Positions 16,506 to 25,463 of a stretch of 64,000 nt of DNA are shown here, piece by piece (the first letter of the stretch is position 1; the number at the start of each line of letters is the position of its first letter). Made by a program: the position numbers and the translations under genes. The DNA is taken from contig JACKBC010000026.1 in assembly GCA_020634755.1 (NCBI GenBank), forward strand, positions 1 through 64,000, given 5' to 3'. The notes below the pieces were generated by a model. That model was not told where the DNA came from and searched no databases. It saw only the letters and a list, made by a program, of their open reading frames with translations. The stretch is from Caldilineaceae bacterium (GTDB lineage: Bacteria > Chloroflexota > Anaerolineae > Caldilineales > Caldilineaceae).

Positions 16506-17774
16506 TTAATCCCCAATCCCGACTGCTTCACTCGTCACCGGCGTGCGCAGACCGGGCATCAATAGAATAATCAGCCCAATAGCCAAGGCAGCCAGGCTTG
16601 TTTGCAGCGTCAGCGCAAAGGGAGCACCCAAACGTTCGGCCCAAAAACCAATCTGGAGCTGACCCAGGGGGTCGGCGCCTATAGCCAGCACCAGCAGTCC
16701 CATCACGCGGCTGCGCATCTCGTCACTGGCGGTGATCAAGATAATGGCGCTCTGCATGGTGCCGAAACAGGAGATGCCCATGCCGGTGCAAAAGAGCAGA
16801 ACCAGCGAAAGGCCATATACTTTGGAGAGCGCAAAGCCAAAGAGCATCAAGCACATCCACAGCGAGCCCAGACCGTAGATCCAGCCGTTGCCCACGCGCC
16901 GCCGCACCACGTTGATCAGCATGAGTCCCAGGAATGCCCCAACCCCCGAAGCGGTGCTCATCAAGCCCAACCCCAGCGGCCCCTGCTGCAACACATCCCG
17001 CGCAAAGACCGACAGCAGCGTCATGTATGGGAAAATCCACAAATTCATCACCAGCGTGATCAAGATGACCGCCAGCAGCGTCTGGTTTTGGCGCACGTAG
17101 CGCAGACCGTGGCCAATGAGCGTCCACGGCGGTGCGGTGGGGCGCATGGTGTCGCGCGGGATGGGCTGTTTTTGCAGCGTTTGCAGCACTAGCAGCGCCG
17201 ATAAGGAGAGCATGGCCATGACGCTGTAACAGCCCGCCGCGCCCCAAGATGCGATGACGGCGCCGGCAATAGATGGGCCAATAATGCGCGCAATGCCGGT
17301 GAGAAACGAATCGATCAACATGCTGTCAACCGTGCGCGACTTGCCAACCAGATCGGGCAGCAGCGCCCGGCGCGCCGGCCAATCCATGGCCCACGCCGTG
17401 CCCAGGCAGAAAGCCAGTAACATCATGTGCCAAAGTTGAATGCGCCCGCTCCATAGCAACAGCGCCATGCTGAGATAGGCACACAGGTTGACGGTTTGCG
17501 CGGCCACAATCACGCTGCGGCGGCCAAAGCGGTCGATGATCAGCCCGCCAAAGGTGCCCACCAGCAAAAGCGGCAGCGAACGGCAAAAGCTGACCACAGA
17601 CACCAGCCACGGTGAGTTGGTTAGCTCTAGCACGAGCCAGCCCATGACCACCTGTTCCATATAAAACGACTGCCACCAGAAGACATTGCCCAACAACATG
17701 CGGCGAAAATCGGGAATTGCCAGCGGGGAAAGCGATTGGCGAGCCAATAGGGAGCGCGAGACACTAAGAAGCAT
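16506..17774 (-). CDS. MFS transporter (EntS/enterobactin-exporter-like)
   Basis: A 422-residue major-facilitator protein with about 12 hydrophobic segments. The N-terminus 'LAIPDFRRMLLGNVFWWQSFYMEQVVMGWLVLELTNSPWLVSVVSFCRSLPLLLVGTFGGLIIDRFGRRSVIV' contains the MFS motif A (G-GLIIDRFGRR) between TM2 and TM3, and the layout matches the MFS_3/EntS group of siderophore or drug exporters. The start ATG is at 17774. No siderophore genes are nearby, so the substrate is open. Confidence 0.9.
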   Translation of the reverse strand: MLLSVSRSLLARQSLSPLAIPDFRRMLLGNVFWWQSFYMEQVVMGWLVLELTNSPWLVSVVSFCRSLPLLLVGTFGGLIIDRFGRRSVIVAAQTVNLCAYLSMALLLWSGRIQLWHMMLLAFCLGTAWAMDWPARRALLPDLVGKSRTVDSMLIDSFLTGIARIIGPSIAGAVIASWGAAGCYSVMAMLSLSALLVLQTLQKQPIPRDTMRPTAPPWTLIGHGLRYVRQNQTLLAVILITLVMNLWIFPYMTLLSVFARDVLQQGPLGLGLMSTASGVGAFLGLMLINVVRRRVGNGWIYGLGSLWMCLMLFGFALSKVYGLSLVLLFCTGMGISCFGTMQSAIILITASDEMRSRVMGLLVLAIGADPLGQLQIGFWAERLGAPFALTLQTSLAALAIGLIILLMPGLRTPVTSEAVGIGD

Positions 17775-17905
17775 TGGATTTACAATCTCAAGTTTACGAT
17801 TTACGCGTTTGGCTTATGGGTTGAACGTTAATGATAAATGCGAAGGCGGCGCGGTGGCAAGCTTGCAAAAGGCAGAGTCACAAACATTGCCAGTTAGGGC
17901 CTCGC

Positions 17906-17981
17906 GTTACGCAGCGACAGCCAGTCTGCTAGAGAGAAATAGGCACGTCGGCGAGCCGCCTTTCCGCCAGGCTTGCGTAAC
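17906..17981 (+). repeat. Dispersed repeat family B, copy 1 (76-bp core)
   Basis: Starts GTTACGCAGCGACAG and ends GCTTGCGTAAC, so the ends are inverted repeats (GTTACGCA). It matches 39204-39279 and 39296-39371 with few changes and identical core length. It lies between mcrC and the MFS gene; TAGGGCC flanks it on both sides (about 17896 and 17988). Confidence 0.75.
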
Positions 17982-17996
17982 ACAAGGTAGGGCCCT

Positions 17997-19229
17997 TTAT
18001 GCTTCCCGCATTTCATTAACTCCCCCAATCTGCGTGACAAACGCGCGTCCCGCCGCGTCTAAATCGCCGCTTAGATCAAAAGATGCGCTGCGCAGACGAA
18101 TGCCGTGAATTGTAATATCGAGGGGGCGCGGCAAACGAACCGGATAGACCAACACGGCCTGGCGCGCCTGCACAGCGTGGGCATAGGCCAGCACCTGCTG
18201 CACATCAGCGGTGGCGGGCAAGCCGCTGGGCGCCTTATACTTGGTGTCCATGACGCAAATTGCGCTATCTCCTACGAACAAGGCAATGTCTATACGAAAA
18301 TTCAGCTCGTCGGCCAAATCATAGCGCAATTGGGGAGCCAGGGAGAGATCACGCGCCCCTAGTGCATTCTCCGCTGGCGGTTGGTGCGTGGCCAAATGCG
18401 CCGCCAACCAGCGATGGACAAAGCGCTCAAAGAGCTGCTCACTGTTGACCAAAAAGGCGGGGGACTCCTGCTCGCCGGTATCCAGGCTGGGGTTGACGTG
18501 CAGCAGGAAGAAGGCGCAAAGCGCATGCAATGGCTGATAGTCGCGGTTGAGCCGATCATAGCGCCGCTGCCGACACTGTTCGGCGCGGCAGGGCTGCAAT
18601 GTAACCGCGTTGGCCAGCAGGCGATAGGCGCGGCGGAGCGTGGGTCGCGTTTCTTCTGTGCAGAGCCCGCTGCGCAAAAGCTGATGCAATGTCCAGAGCA
18701 GAATACGATTTTCTTCCACGTCGCTGGTTTGCTCTTGAAAATGGCACGGAACTACCATCTGCGACGGTTGGCCCACCAGGCGCGGCAGATCCAATCGCCC
18801 ACGCACCACCGGCAGCCAATCGGCGCGGGCCACGTAGGTTCGGTAGAGTCCGCGCCGGCCGCGTTCCAAAATGCCGCGCGCCAGCAGCAGCGCCAGTTGT
18901 TCGTAAAAGCCGGGCAGCGTTTCCACTTGAAACAGCTCGGCGCCAAAGTGCACGCTGCGCAGGTCATATGCCGTGGCCAACATACCAAAGAGATTGCGCA
19001 TCGGCGCCTTGGGCAGCAGCGCCAGCCCCACCTCATTGGAAAGCGCAATAAAACCCACCCAGCCCTGGGCGGTCAACTGCCAGCGCTGGCCATTCTTAAA
19101 CGACGGTGGCTCCACCGCCACCTGCTGGCTATGGCGTCGCCACAGCAATTGGGCGTCGGCATCTGTAAATTCGGCCCGCTCCAAATAAACCGTTTCATAT
19201 TCAGTTAAAGCAATAATGCGACGCGCCAT
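17997..19229 (-). CDS. mcrC: McrC-type nuclease subunit of a McrBC restriction system
   Basis: A 410-residue McrC homologue. McrC docks on the McrB hexamer, stimulates its NTPase and cuts modified DNA. The N-terminal part (1-140) resembles the McrC collar/finger region (LTEYETVYL, LLPK, LLARGILERGRRGLYRTYV). The C-terminal PD-(D/E)xK nuclease is visible: 'FRIDIALF' with Asp314, 'VMDTKYK' with Asp328 and Lys330, and 'DVQQVLAYA' with the helix Gln. It starts 12 bp after the stop of a Gfo/Idh/MocA gene, which separates it from mcrB. No strong ribosome site precedes it, so coupled translation with the MocA gene is likely. Confidence 0.92.
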   Translation of the reverse strand: MARRIIALTEYETVYLERAEFTDADAQLLWRRHSQQVAVEPPSFKNGQRWQLTAQGWVGFIALSNEVGLALLPKAPMRNLFGMLATAYDLRSVHFGAELFQVETLPGFYEQLALLLARGILERGRRGLYRTYVARADWLPVVRGRLDLPRLVGQPSQMVVPCHFQEQTSDVEENRILLWTLHQLLRSGLCTEETRPTLRRAYRLLANAVTLQPCRAEQCRQRRYDRLNRDYQPLHALCAFFLLHVNPSLDTGEQESPAFLVNSEQLFERFVHRWLAAHLATHQPPAENALGARDLSLAPQLRYDLADELNFRIDIALFVGDSAICVMDTKYKAPSGLPATADVQQVLAYAHAVQARQAVLVYPVRLPRPLDITIHGIRLRSASFDLSGDLDAAGRAFVTQIGGVNEMREA

Positions 19230-19241
19230 ATTGTGAAAAAT

Positions 19242-20402
19242 CTAGACCGCCAGCGGCAGCTTTACCGGTTGCCCACCTTCAGCCGAAGATTGACGGATGG
19301 CCAAGATGATCTCCTGATCCAGCCGGGCCTGATACGGGCCATACGTGGGGTCGCCACCGCTACGCACGGCGTTGACCAGGCTGAGCAGACAGCCAGCCAC
19401 GCCAATCTCATCATCGTGCCACTGCACGCCGTGGCCCTGCTTGGCCGGTCGAAACGGGTTATCCCAGCGCACAATGGGCTGCTCGGGATCGCCGGTATGG
19501 GCCACCATAGCGATGAGTCCACCGCCGTCCACGCGTTCCCAGCGCCGCTCCAGCGTAATGAATTGGGGCGCTTCGCCACCGGGCGCCAGCAGACTCAGCC
19601 GCTCCTGCACCTCCAGCCCCACACCCACGGTAATGCCCATGCCCTTTTCGGCCAAAAACCGGCTGCTGCGCCACCAGCGCAGCGGTGAATCATAGCCCAC
19701 GTTGGTCCAATGGAAAACGCCCAGCCGACCATCGGCAAAGTCGATGAGCCCGTGCTCCTGCGTTTCGCTGCGTTCCCCCATTTTATCCCCAATGCGCGAC
19801 CAGTGCGAGGCCAGCTCATATTGACGCACGGCGCCGGTCACCTGTGTGGGGACGGCGTCAAAGCCCAAGTAGGCGCGCATGACGCTGACACCGTGATAGC
19901 CGTGACCGGCAAAGTCGTTAAATGACGAATAGACGCGCCCAAACAGGCCCGCTTCGATGAGCTTGAGCTTGATCTGCTCCAGCGGGCGGCGATGAAACTG
20001 CTCGGCCACTTCGATCTGTAGCCCGCGGGCGGCGGCCGCCGCAATAATGGCGTCCGCTTCGTGCAGATCGTGCGCAATGGGGGTCTCCAGCAGCACGTGC
20101 AGGCCTGCCTCCACAGCCATGAGACCGACCTGTCCATTGGCATTATAGTTGACCGACACAATGCCAATTTGCGGTGCGGTCTCGCGCACAAGCTGCTCTA
20201 AGTCTGTGTACCAGGGCGCGCCCAAGCTTTCGCCCAGCCGCTGCGCCGAATTGACGCTGCGTCCCCAGACGGCCACCAATTCCACCTCGTGCGGCAGCGC
20301 TTTTACGATGGGCCCGTACAGATAATCCGATCGGCGCGCCGTGCCAATAATGGCCACGCGCAAGGGAGAATTTGAAGACGCATTTGAGTTGTTCATCATC
20401 AC
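19242..20402 (-). CDS. Gfo/Idh/MocA-family oxidoreductase, embedded between mcrB and mcrC
   Basis: A 386-residue NAD(P)-dependent sugar-dehydrogenase-like protein. The N-terminal Rossmann strand reads VAIIGTARRSDYLYG (16-30), lacking the canonical GxGxxG, and the catalytic 'EKP' motif of the family is ETP (106-108), so the usual lysine is missing. The C-terminal alpha/beta domain is present (FNDFAGHGYHGVSVMRAYLGFDA, HGLIDFADGRLGVFHW). AAAGGATTC precedes the start. It is on the same strand as mcrB (138 bp upstream) and mcrC (12 bp downstream), an unusual place for a metabolic gene. It may be a chance insertion or a repurposed, non-catalytic NAD-binding protein. Confidence 0.85.
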   Translation of the reverse strand: MMMNNSNASSNSPLRVAIIGTARRSDYLYGPIVKALPHEVELVAVWGRSVNSAQRLGESLGAPWYTDLEQLVRETAPQIGIVSVNYNANGQVGLMAVEAGLHVLLETPIAHDLHEADAIIAAAAARGLQIEVAEQFHRRPLEQIKLKLIEAGLFGRVYSSFNDFAGHGYHGVSVMRAYLGFDAVPTQVTGAVRQYELASHWSRIGDKMGERSETQEHGLIDFADGRLGVFHWTNVGYDSPLRWWRSSRFLAEKGMGITVGVGLEVQERLSLLAPGGEAPQFITLERRWERVDGGGLIAMVAHTGDPEQPIVRWDNPFRPAKQGHGVQWHDDEIGVAGCLLSLVNAVRSGGDPTYGPYQARLDQEIILAIRQSSAEGGQPVKLPLAV

Positions 20403-20540
20403 TTGTGAATCCTTTTTGGTTGTCTAAACTATGATTTGGATGATTAGATGATGGACTATGATTAGTCACGACTCAGCAACGCCGTTATTGCGAATGTGTG
20501 CTGACAGGAAAAATCATAGCCCATCAAACAATCAAACAAA

Positions 20541-23189
20541 TCACAGTCCAGACTCCGCCCCTCTCCGCCATCGAAACGCCTCCATCCGCTCTGGCTGGTC
20601 AAAAAAGTACTCCTCTAGGTACGGCTCAATTTCGGTCTGCCAAATGTCGGTGATCTCATCCGCCAAATTGGGGCGCAGGAAATAGGAAATGCCCACGGCG
20701 TAATTGGGATCTTCAATGGCGCGGTTGATCTGCTCCAGCCGGCGGATCAGCGGCTCGACATCGAAACCGGTCTGCTGCTCAGCATGAAAACGGCGTAAAA
20801 CGTCATAATTGGGAAAGAGCGGAATAAAGGCAAAACGGCGGCGCAGCGCGTGATCCACCAGCGCAATGGAACGATCCGCCGTATTCATGGTGGCCAGTAT
20901 CAGCACATTGGTGGGGATGCGAAACGGCTCACCGCCGCCCGCCAGATGGATGGCTTGGTCGCGATACTCGAGCAGATACATGAGTTCGCCAAAGACGCGG
21001 CTCAAATTGGCCCGGTTGATTTCGTCGATGATCAGCACGCACGGCCCGTTGCGCTGACGCGCGCGGTGGCAAAAATCTAAAAAGCGCCCCGGCACCAGCT
21101 CATAAGTCAGTCCGCCACCGGCGGCAGGCCGCGGACGCAACCCCTGCACGAAATCCTCATAGGCATACGCAGCGTGAAATTGCACCACTTCATAAAAACC
21201 ATCGCGTATTCCATCATCAGTAGCGCTGCACAAATGGCGCGCCATCTGCTCGGCCACAAAGGTCTTACCAGTGCCGGGCGGACCATAAAAAATGGCCTGT
21301 CCCTTGCGCTGCACAATCTGCACCCAGCGCGCCACCACTTCTTCATCCAGATAGACCGCCGCCGCCACCTGCGCCAACGTATACGGCTCGGCGGGGGCGT
21401 GCCGCACGCTCATGTCCTGCGGCGACGCAACCACTTGCGGCCTGAGCGTATCGAAGGCCAACTCCTTATCGGCAGGCTCCCCGTCGGCGTTCCGAGCCGA
21501 GCTCTGGCGCTCAGGCGGCGGTGACGGGGTTTCATATGCAGCAGCGTTATACTCTGCCGAGGATTCAGTCAGCCGCCGGATGTGGGGTGATTCAGCCGCC
21601 AGCGACTCTTCCAGCAGTTGCCGATAGGCCAGATCGTCCAACAATTGTTGTGCGTTTTCAGCGGTTAACTGCGTTTCTTGGCCGGCATCAGACAATGTCC
21701 AAACCCCACGCGGACCGGCTGATAACAATCCCAGATCCATCAGCGCCCGTCGGGCGCGATAGATCTGGTTTTTGACTCGGCTAATGCCGGTGGCCGAAAG
21801 CCGATTTAGTTCGCTCCCCGGCAGATTGGCATGGGTCAACACGGCTTCCATTACCTGCGCCGTGCGCCCGGCGCCGCCCATACTTTGCAGCACGTCCACA
21901 ATGGGAGCCATAAACTTGAGATAGGTGGGTGGTTCGCGTTCAGCAGCAGGAGCAATGGATTGCGCAAGCTGCGCCAATGCGTCGGCAGACAGCGCGGGCG
22001 CGCGCATGATCTGTTCAAATTCGGCCTGCGCCAGCAGATGCAGCGCCTTGCGCCAATCCACATCAACCAGCTGCCGCGGCGCCAGCTCGGTCCACTCAAC
22101 GGGAAAGCGATGAGCCAGCGGCACATCAGCGGCATAGTAGTACGGCCCGCTGATCGTCCCCACGCCCAGCAGCAGATCGCCGCGGTGTACCAATACGCTA
22201 TCGCCTTCGTGCAGCTGGCGCGCAAAGCGCCACGCCTGGTCCGCGCCCCGTTTAGACCAATGCTCATGCTGGGCAGCCAGGCTATCGCGGCGGCGCAAAA
22301 ACTCGCGGCGGTCAATGTCAGAAAGATCACCCAACTCATCCCAGCCCAGGGCGACAAAACAGCCCGTGCGCCACTCTTCCCACACCCAGTCATCGTCACC
22401 TACGGCTATGGCCCAATGACGGGGTTCGCGCAGGCTAAACTGTCGTTCCGAAATCAACCACTGGCAGAAGAGATCGAACGCATCGGATGGCGTCAACGCG
22501 TTGAGCGGCGATATCTGCAATGCGCCGGCCAATTCTTGGACCAAAGCCTGTAACGCCCCATTGGCGCGTGGATAGTCGGTTAGCGCAGTCAAAAAGGAAC
22601 GTTCGCCAAAATAGTTGAGCACCTGGCGAGTACGGTTGCTCAATAACGCAAAGGCATCTGGCCGCAGGGCGTTGAGCATGGGCGTCAGCGCGCCACTTTG
22701 CAGCCCCTTGGTAACGGGCTGGGCGCTAAATGCAGCGCACGCCGCATCTAGCTGTGTTGGCTCTTCCACACAGCGGTGCACAAAATCAAACAGCGCCTGG
22801 GCCAGCCGCAGCACATCACCATCCTGTGTCCAGCCTGCAATGCGCTGCCACGCCGTCAGGTCACCCATGACAAAGGGCGTCCAGTGGATCCACGCGCCCT
22901 GCCAGCGGTGCGCGGCGCTGTTGGCGTGCGGCAGCAGCTTGCGCAGCACGTCATGGGCCAGCTGTTCATCGGTGAGGGGCTGGTTGGCGGGGATCTGCGC
23001 TTGAAGCGCCGCATAGTTGACGCGCGCGGTCTGACGAGTTTCACGATAACTGGCGGCGCGCGCTGCCCAATCACCCTCGGTCAACGTCGCGCGCCGAAAC
23101 TCATCGAGCAGCAACGTAATTTCTCGATGCTTGGCGGGTGTTAATATTGGGCTACTGGCCTGCAGAGAAGCGGTGTTCGTTGTCGTCAT
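20541..23189 (-). CDS. mcrB: McrB-type AAA+ NTPase with EVE-like and Mrr_N-like reader domains
   Basis: An 882-residue McrB homologue, the motor subunit of a modification-dependent restriction system. By eye: an uncharacterised helical N-terminus (1-250); an EVE/PUA-like module (about 257-370, 'HWAIAVGDDDWVWEEWRTGCFVALGW' to 'LGVGTISGPYYY'); an Mrr_N-type winged helix (about 424-510); a Ser/Pro-rich linker containing a repeat-derived FDTLRP (579-584); and the AAA+ core with Walker A GPPGTGKT (636-643), Walker B 'VLIIDEINRAN' (718-728) and the McrB hallmark TMNTADRS (768-775). EVE-like and Mrr_N domains probably recognise modified bases. It starts 34 bp after the SGNH gene stop and is followed by the MocA gene, then mcrC. 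Confidence 0.93.
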   Translation of the reverse strand: MTTTNTASLQASSPILTPAKHREITLLLDEFRRATLTEGDWAARAASYRETRQTARVNYAALQAQIPANQPLTDEQLAHDVLRKLLPHANSAAHRWQGAWIHWTPFVMGDLTAWQRIAGWTQDGDVLRLAQALFDFVHRCVEEPTQLDAACAAFSAQPVTKGLQSGALTPMLNALRPDAFALLSNRTRQVLNYFGERSFLTALTDYPRANGALQALVQELAGALQISPLNALTPSDAFDLFCQWLISERQFSLREPRHWAIAVGDDDWVWEEWRTGCFVALGWDELGDLSDIDRREFLRRRDSLAAQHEHWSKRGADQAWRFARQLHEGDSVLVHRGDLLLGVGTISGPYYYAADVPLAHRFPVEWTELAPRQLVDVDWRKALHLLAQAEFEQIMRAPALSADALAQLAQSIAPAAEREPPTYLKFMAPIVDVLQSMGGAGRTAQVMEAVLTHANLPGSELNRLSATGISRVKNQIYRARRALMDLGLLSAGPRGVWTLSDAGQETQLTAENAQQLLDDLAYRQLLEESLAAESPHIRRLTESSAEYNAAAYETPSPPPERQSSARNADGEPADKELAFDTLRPQVVASPQDMSVRHAPAEPYTLAQVAAAVYLDEEVVARWVQIVQRKGQAIFYGPPGTGKTFVAEQMARHLCSATDDGIRDGFYEVVQFHAAYAYEDFVQGLRPRPAAGGGLTYELVPGRFLDFCHRARQRNGPCVLIIDEINRANLSRVFGELMYLLEYRDQAIHLAGGGEPFRIPTNVLILATMNTADRSIALVDHALRRRFAFIPLFPNYDVLRRFHAEQQTGFDVEPLIRRLEQINRAIEDPNYAVGISYFLRPNLADEITDIWQTEIEPYLEEYFFDQPERMEAFRWRRGAESGL
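21439..21459. repeat. Palindromic repeat inside the mcrB coding sequence
   Basis: A 21-bp quasi-palindrome (GGCCTGAGCG...TCGAAGGCC) of the same type as 11075-11093 and 45750-45770. It is read in frame as part of the variable linker (FDTLRP) just ahead of the AAA+ domain, where extra residues are tolerated. Confidence 0.5.
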
Positions 23190-23223
23190 TATTGGTTTGT
23201 TTGGTCAGCACATCGCGCCCGCG

Positions 23224-23871
23224 CTACGCTGACCCAAGCACGGTCTCCACCCAGCATTCAGCCAAAACGTGATGTCCAGCCGGCGAGGGATGCACCCCAT
23301 CGTGGGCCCAATAGGCGGGCGGCGCTTGGGTCAGCACGGCATCCAGCGCGGCTTGGCAGGGCACAAAGAGGGCATCGTAGGCGGCGGCCAGCTCGCGCAC
23401 CACGGCGCGGCGCTGCTCTATCTCCGCTACCCAGCCGGCTTCCACGACGCCACAGGGCAGCACAAAGGGCTCGCAAAGCACAAGCTGCACATTGGGCAAT
23501 TCCTGCCGCGTAAAGTCGAGCAACATGCGATAGACCGCGGCGTAGCGCGCCACCTCTACGCCATTGCCATACATAAACTCGTGCCACGTATCGTTGACGC
23601 CGATCAAAATGCTGATCAGGTCGGGCTGCAAGTTAAGCGCATCCGATTTCCAACGGGCGTAGAGATCGACCACGCGGTTGCCGCTAATGCCGCGGTTGTA
23701 GAATTGCAGGTTGTCGCCCGCCCGTTCGTGCAGCAGCCGGGCCGCGATCTGGTTGCAATAGCCGCTGCCCAGCGCGGCCGGCATGTTGGGCTGCGCGTTC
23801 TCGCGGTTGCGCCCGGCGTCGGTAATCGAGTCGCCCTGAAACAAAATGGTGCTATTGGGTTGAATCAGCAT
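23224..23871 (-). CDS. SGNH/GDSL-family hydrolase
   Basis: A 215-residue esterase-like hydrolase. The ATG at 23871 is preceded by AAGGAAAATCT; an upstream ATG at 23895 is less well placed. All four family blocks are visible: GDSIT (13-17) with the nucleophile Ser, a Gly in ISGNR, Asn in GVNDTW, and the DGVHPSPAGH block with catalytic Asp and His. The lack of a signal peptide predicts a cytoplasmic enzyme, perhaps acting on acetylated sugars. It leads a compact minus-strand run with mcrB, the MocA-type gene and mcrC. Confidence 0.92.
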   Translation of the reverse strand: MLIQPNSTILFQGDSITDAGRNRENAQPNMPAALGSGYCNQIAARLLHERAGDNLQFYNRGISGNRVVDLYARWKSDALNLQPDLISILIGVNDTWHEFMYGNGVEVARYAAVYRMLLDFTRQELPNVQLVLCEPFVLPCGVVEAGWVAEIEQRRAVVRELAAAYDALFVPCQAALDAVLTQAPPAYWAHDGVHPSPAGHHVLAECWVETVLGSA

Positions 23872-23895
23872 AGATTTTCCTTTTATTTGATGCAT

Positions 23896-23935
23896 AGATT
23901 ACACAGATTAAAAATCTCTAAAATCTGTGTAATCT
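23896..23935. repeat. Inverted repeat of the AGATTACACAGATT type
   Basis: Perfect 14-bp arms, AGATTACACAGATT (23896-23909) and AATCTGTGTAATCT (23922-23935), with a 12-nt loop. Located in the leader of the SGNH operon. Similar sequences are common dispersed repeats in several phyla. Confidence 0.6.
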
Positions 23936-24356
23936 GTGGATTATTTTCTGCCTTCCGCGCGCTGGTTCCTCACTTTAGTGCAGGGCACAGCGATTGTCAA
24001 TTTTATGGCGTTTTTTACTTGCACAAAACCACGCAATACGTTAATATGCGCGCGATATAAATGCTTGCTTTTTGCATTCATTTTTAACGGCTGCACCCAG
24101 AGGGAAATCCTATCGAGTGAACACAATTTAAATCTGATCATTCGCGCTGGTGATACCAGGATCAGATATACTTGGCGCGTTGTGAATGGCCTATTGCGCA
24201 CATTTGTGACGCACGCGAGTATAACAAAATCGCGCTACAGGAAGTGGTTTATACGTTTATTGCTGCTGGTCTAGCAACAGTAAATGTATAAGCCTCTTTT
24301 TTTTTCGCAAATTTTTACGCGCATACAGTGGCTAGCCCTTTTTGAGGAGAATGAAA
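23936..24356. other. Divergent intergenic region ahead of potD
   Basis: An AT-rich spacer of about 420 bp between the SGNH operon (minus) and the polyamine operon (plus). It must hold both promoters. A small hairpin (TGCTGGTCTAGCA, about 24264-24276) and a T-run (24296-24305) precede the potD ribosome site GAGGAG at 24344. No promoter with good spacing could be assigned confidently. Confidence 0.4.
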
Positions 24357-25448
24357 ATGACCAAAATGCACAAGCAGCTGTGGCAGGGATGTATCTATTT
24401 GTGTGCGGCGGTCTTGATGACTGCCTGTGTGAATGCAATTCCATCGAGCCCGGCAGATGCCCCCGCGGCCAGTGGACCGCTAACCGTGCTGGAATGGGCG
24501 GGCTATGATGAACCCCAATATTACCAGCCATTCGCCGCCAATCATCCCGATGGTGATATTGAATTTGCCTATCTGGATCAGGACTCGGACGCCTACGCCA
24601 AAATGCAGAGCGGCTTCCAGATTGACGTGGTGCATCCATGCAGCAATTGGTGGGGCGTGTGGGTGCAGGCCGGGCTGGTGCAGCCCATTGACACGACGCG
24701 GCTGAGCAACTGGTCCGGCATTTCGCCCAAGCTGGCCGCGCTGGGCAATTTCGACGGCCAGCAATATTTTGTGCCGTGGGAGTGGGGCTTTGATTCGATT
24801 CTGGTGCGCACGGACAAAATTGAAAAGATGCCCGAATCGTGGGGCGATCTGTGGGACCCCGCTTATGCAGGCCGTCTTTCCATTGCCGACATGCCTGAGG
24901 TAAACCACGCCACGGCAGCGCTGGCCTTGGGGATCAAAGACCCGTGGCAGACCACGCCGGAGCAGAATGAAGCCATTAAGCAGAAGCTGATCGAGCTGAA
25001 ACCCAATGTGCTGACCTACTGGACCGGCTCGACTGAGCTGAGCCAGCTCGTGGCCTCCGGTGATGTATGGATTGCCAGCAACGTCTGGCCAGATACCTAT
25101 GGCACGCTGCTGGATGAAGGGGTACAGGTCGCATATCTCGAGCCCAAAGAGGGGCGGCTGGGTTGGGTCTGCGGTTATGGCATCAGCGCCAACGCAGAAC
25201 ACGTGGACCTGGCCTACGAATATTTGGATGCGCTCATTTCGCCCGAATCCATGGCGCAAGAGGCCAACGACTTCTGGTATGGCGCCGCCAATATGGACGC
25301 GCTGCCGCTGATCGACGAAAGCGTGGTTAAGCTGTTTGAGCTGGATGACCCCACCGTGCTGGACCGCACCATCTTCTACGAAACCATGAGCGAAGAGCAG
25401 CGCGCCGAAGTGACCGAGATGTGGGATGAGGTGAAGGCAAGTCAGTAA
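24357..25448 (+). CDS. potD: Spermidine/putrescine ABC transporter substrate-binding lipoprotein (PotD-like)
   Basis: A 363-residue binding protein of a polyamine-type importer. The ATG at 24357 is preferred because GAGGAG (24344-24349) is 7 bp upstream; two earlier in-frame starts are too close. A lipoprotein signal ends at the lipobox LMTAC (Cys24). The mature region shows the PotD pattern ('LTVLEWAGYDEP', 'IDVVHPCSNWWGVWVQAGLVQPID', 'QYFVPWEWGFDSILVRTDKI', 'SWGDLWDPAYAGRLSIADMPE'). The gene heads a potD-B-C-A operon. The ligand may be a polyamine or another small cation; the binding-site residues were not checked in detail. Confidence 0.92.
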   Translation: MTKMHKQLWQGCIYLCAAVLMTACVNAIPSSPADAPAASGPLTVLEWAGYDEPQYYQPFAANHPDGDIEFAYLDQDSDAYAKMQSGFQIDVVHPCSNWWGVWVQAGLVQPIDTTRLSNWSGISPKLAALGNFDGQQYFVPWEWGFDSILVRTDKIEKMPESWGDLWDPAYAGRLSIADMPEVNHATAALALGIKDPWQTTPEQNEAIKQKLIELKPNVLTYWTGSTELSQLVASGDVWIASNVWPDTYGTLLDEGVQVAYLEPKEGRLGWVCGYGISANAEHVDLAYEYLDALISPESMAQEANDFWYGAANMDALPLIDESVVKLFELDDPTVLDRTIFYETMSEEQRAEVTEMWDEVKASQ

Positions 25449-25463
25449 GCACAGGCCCCATTG

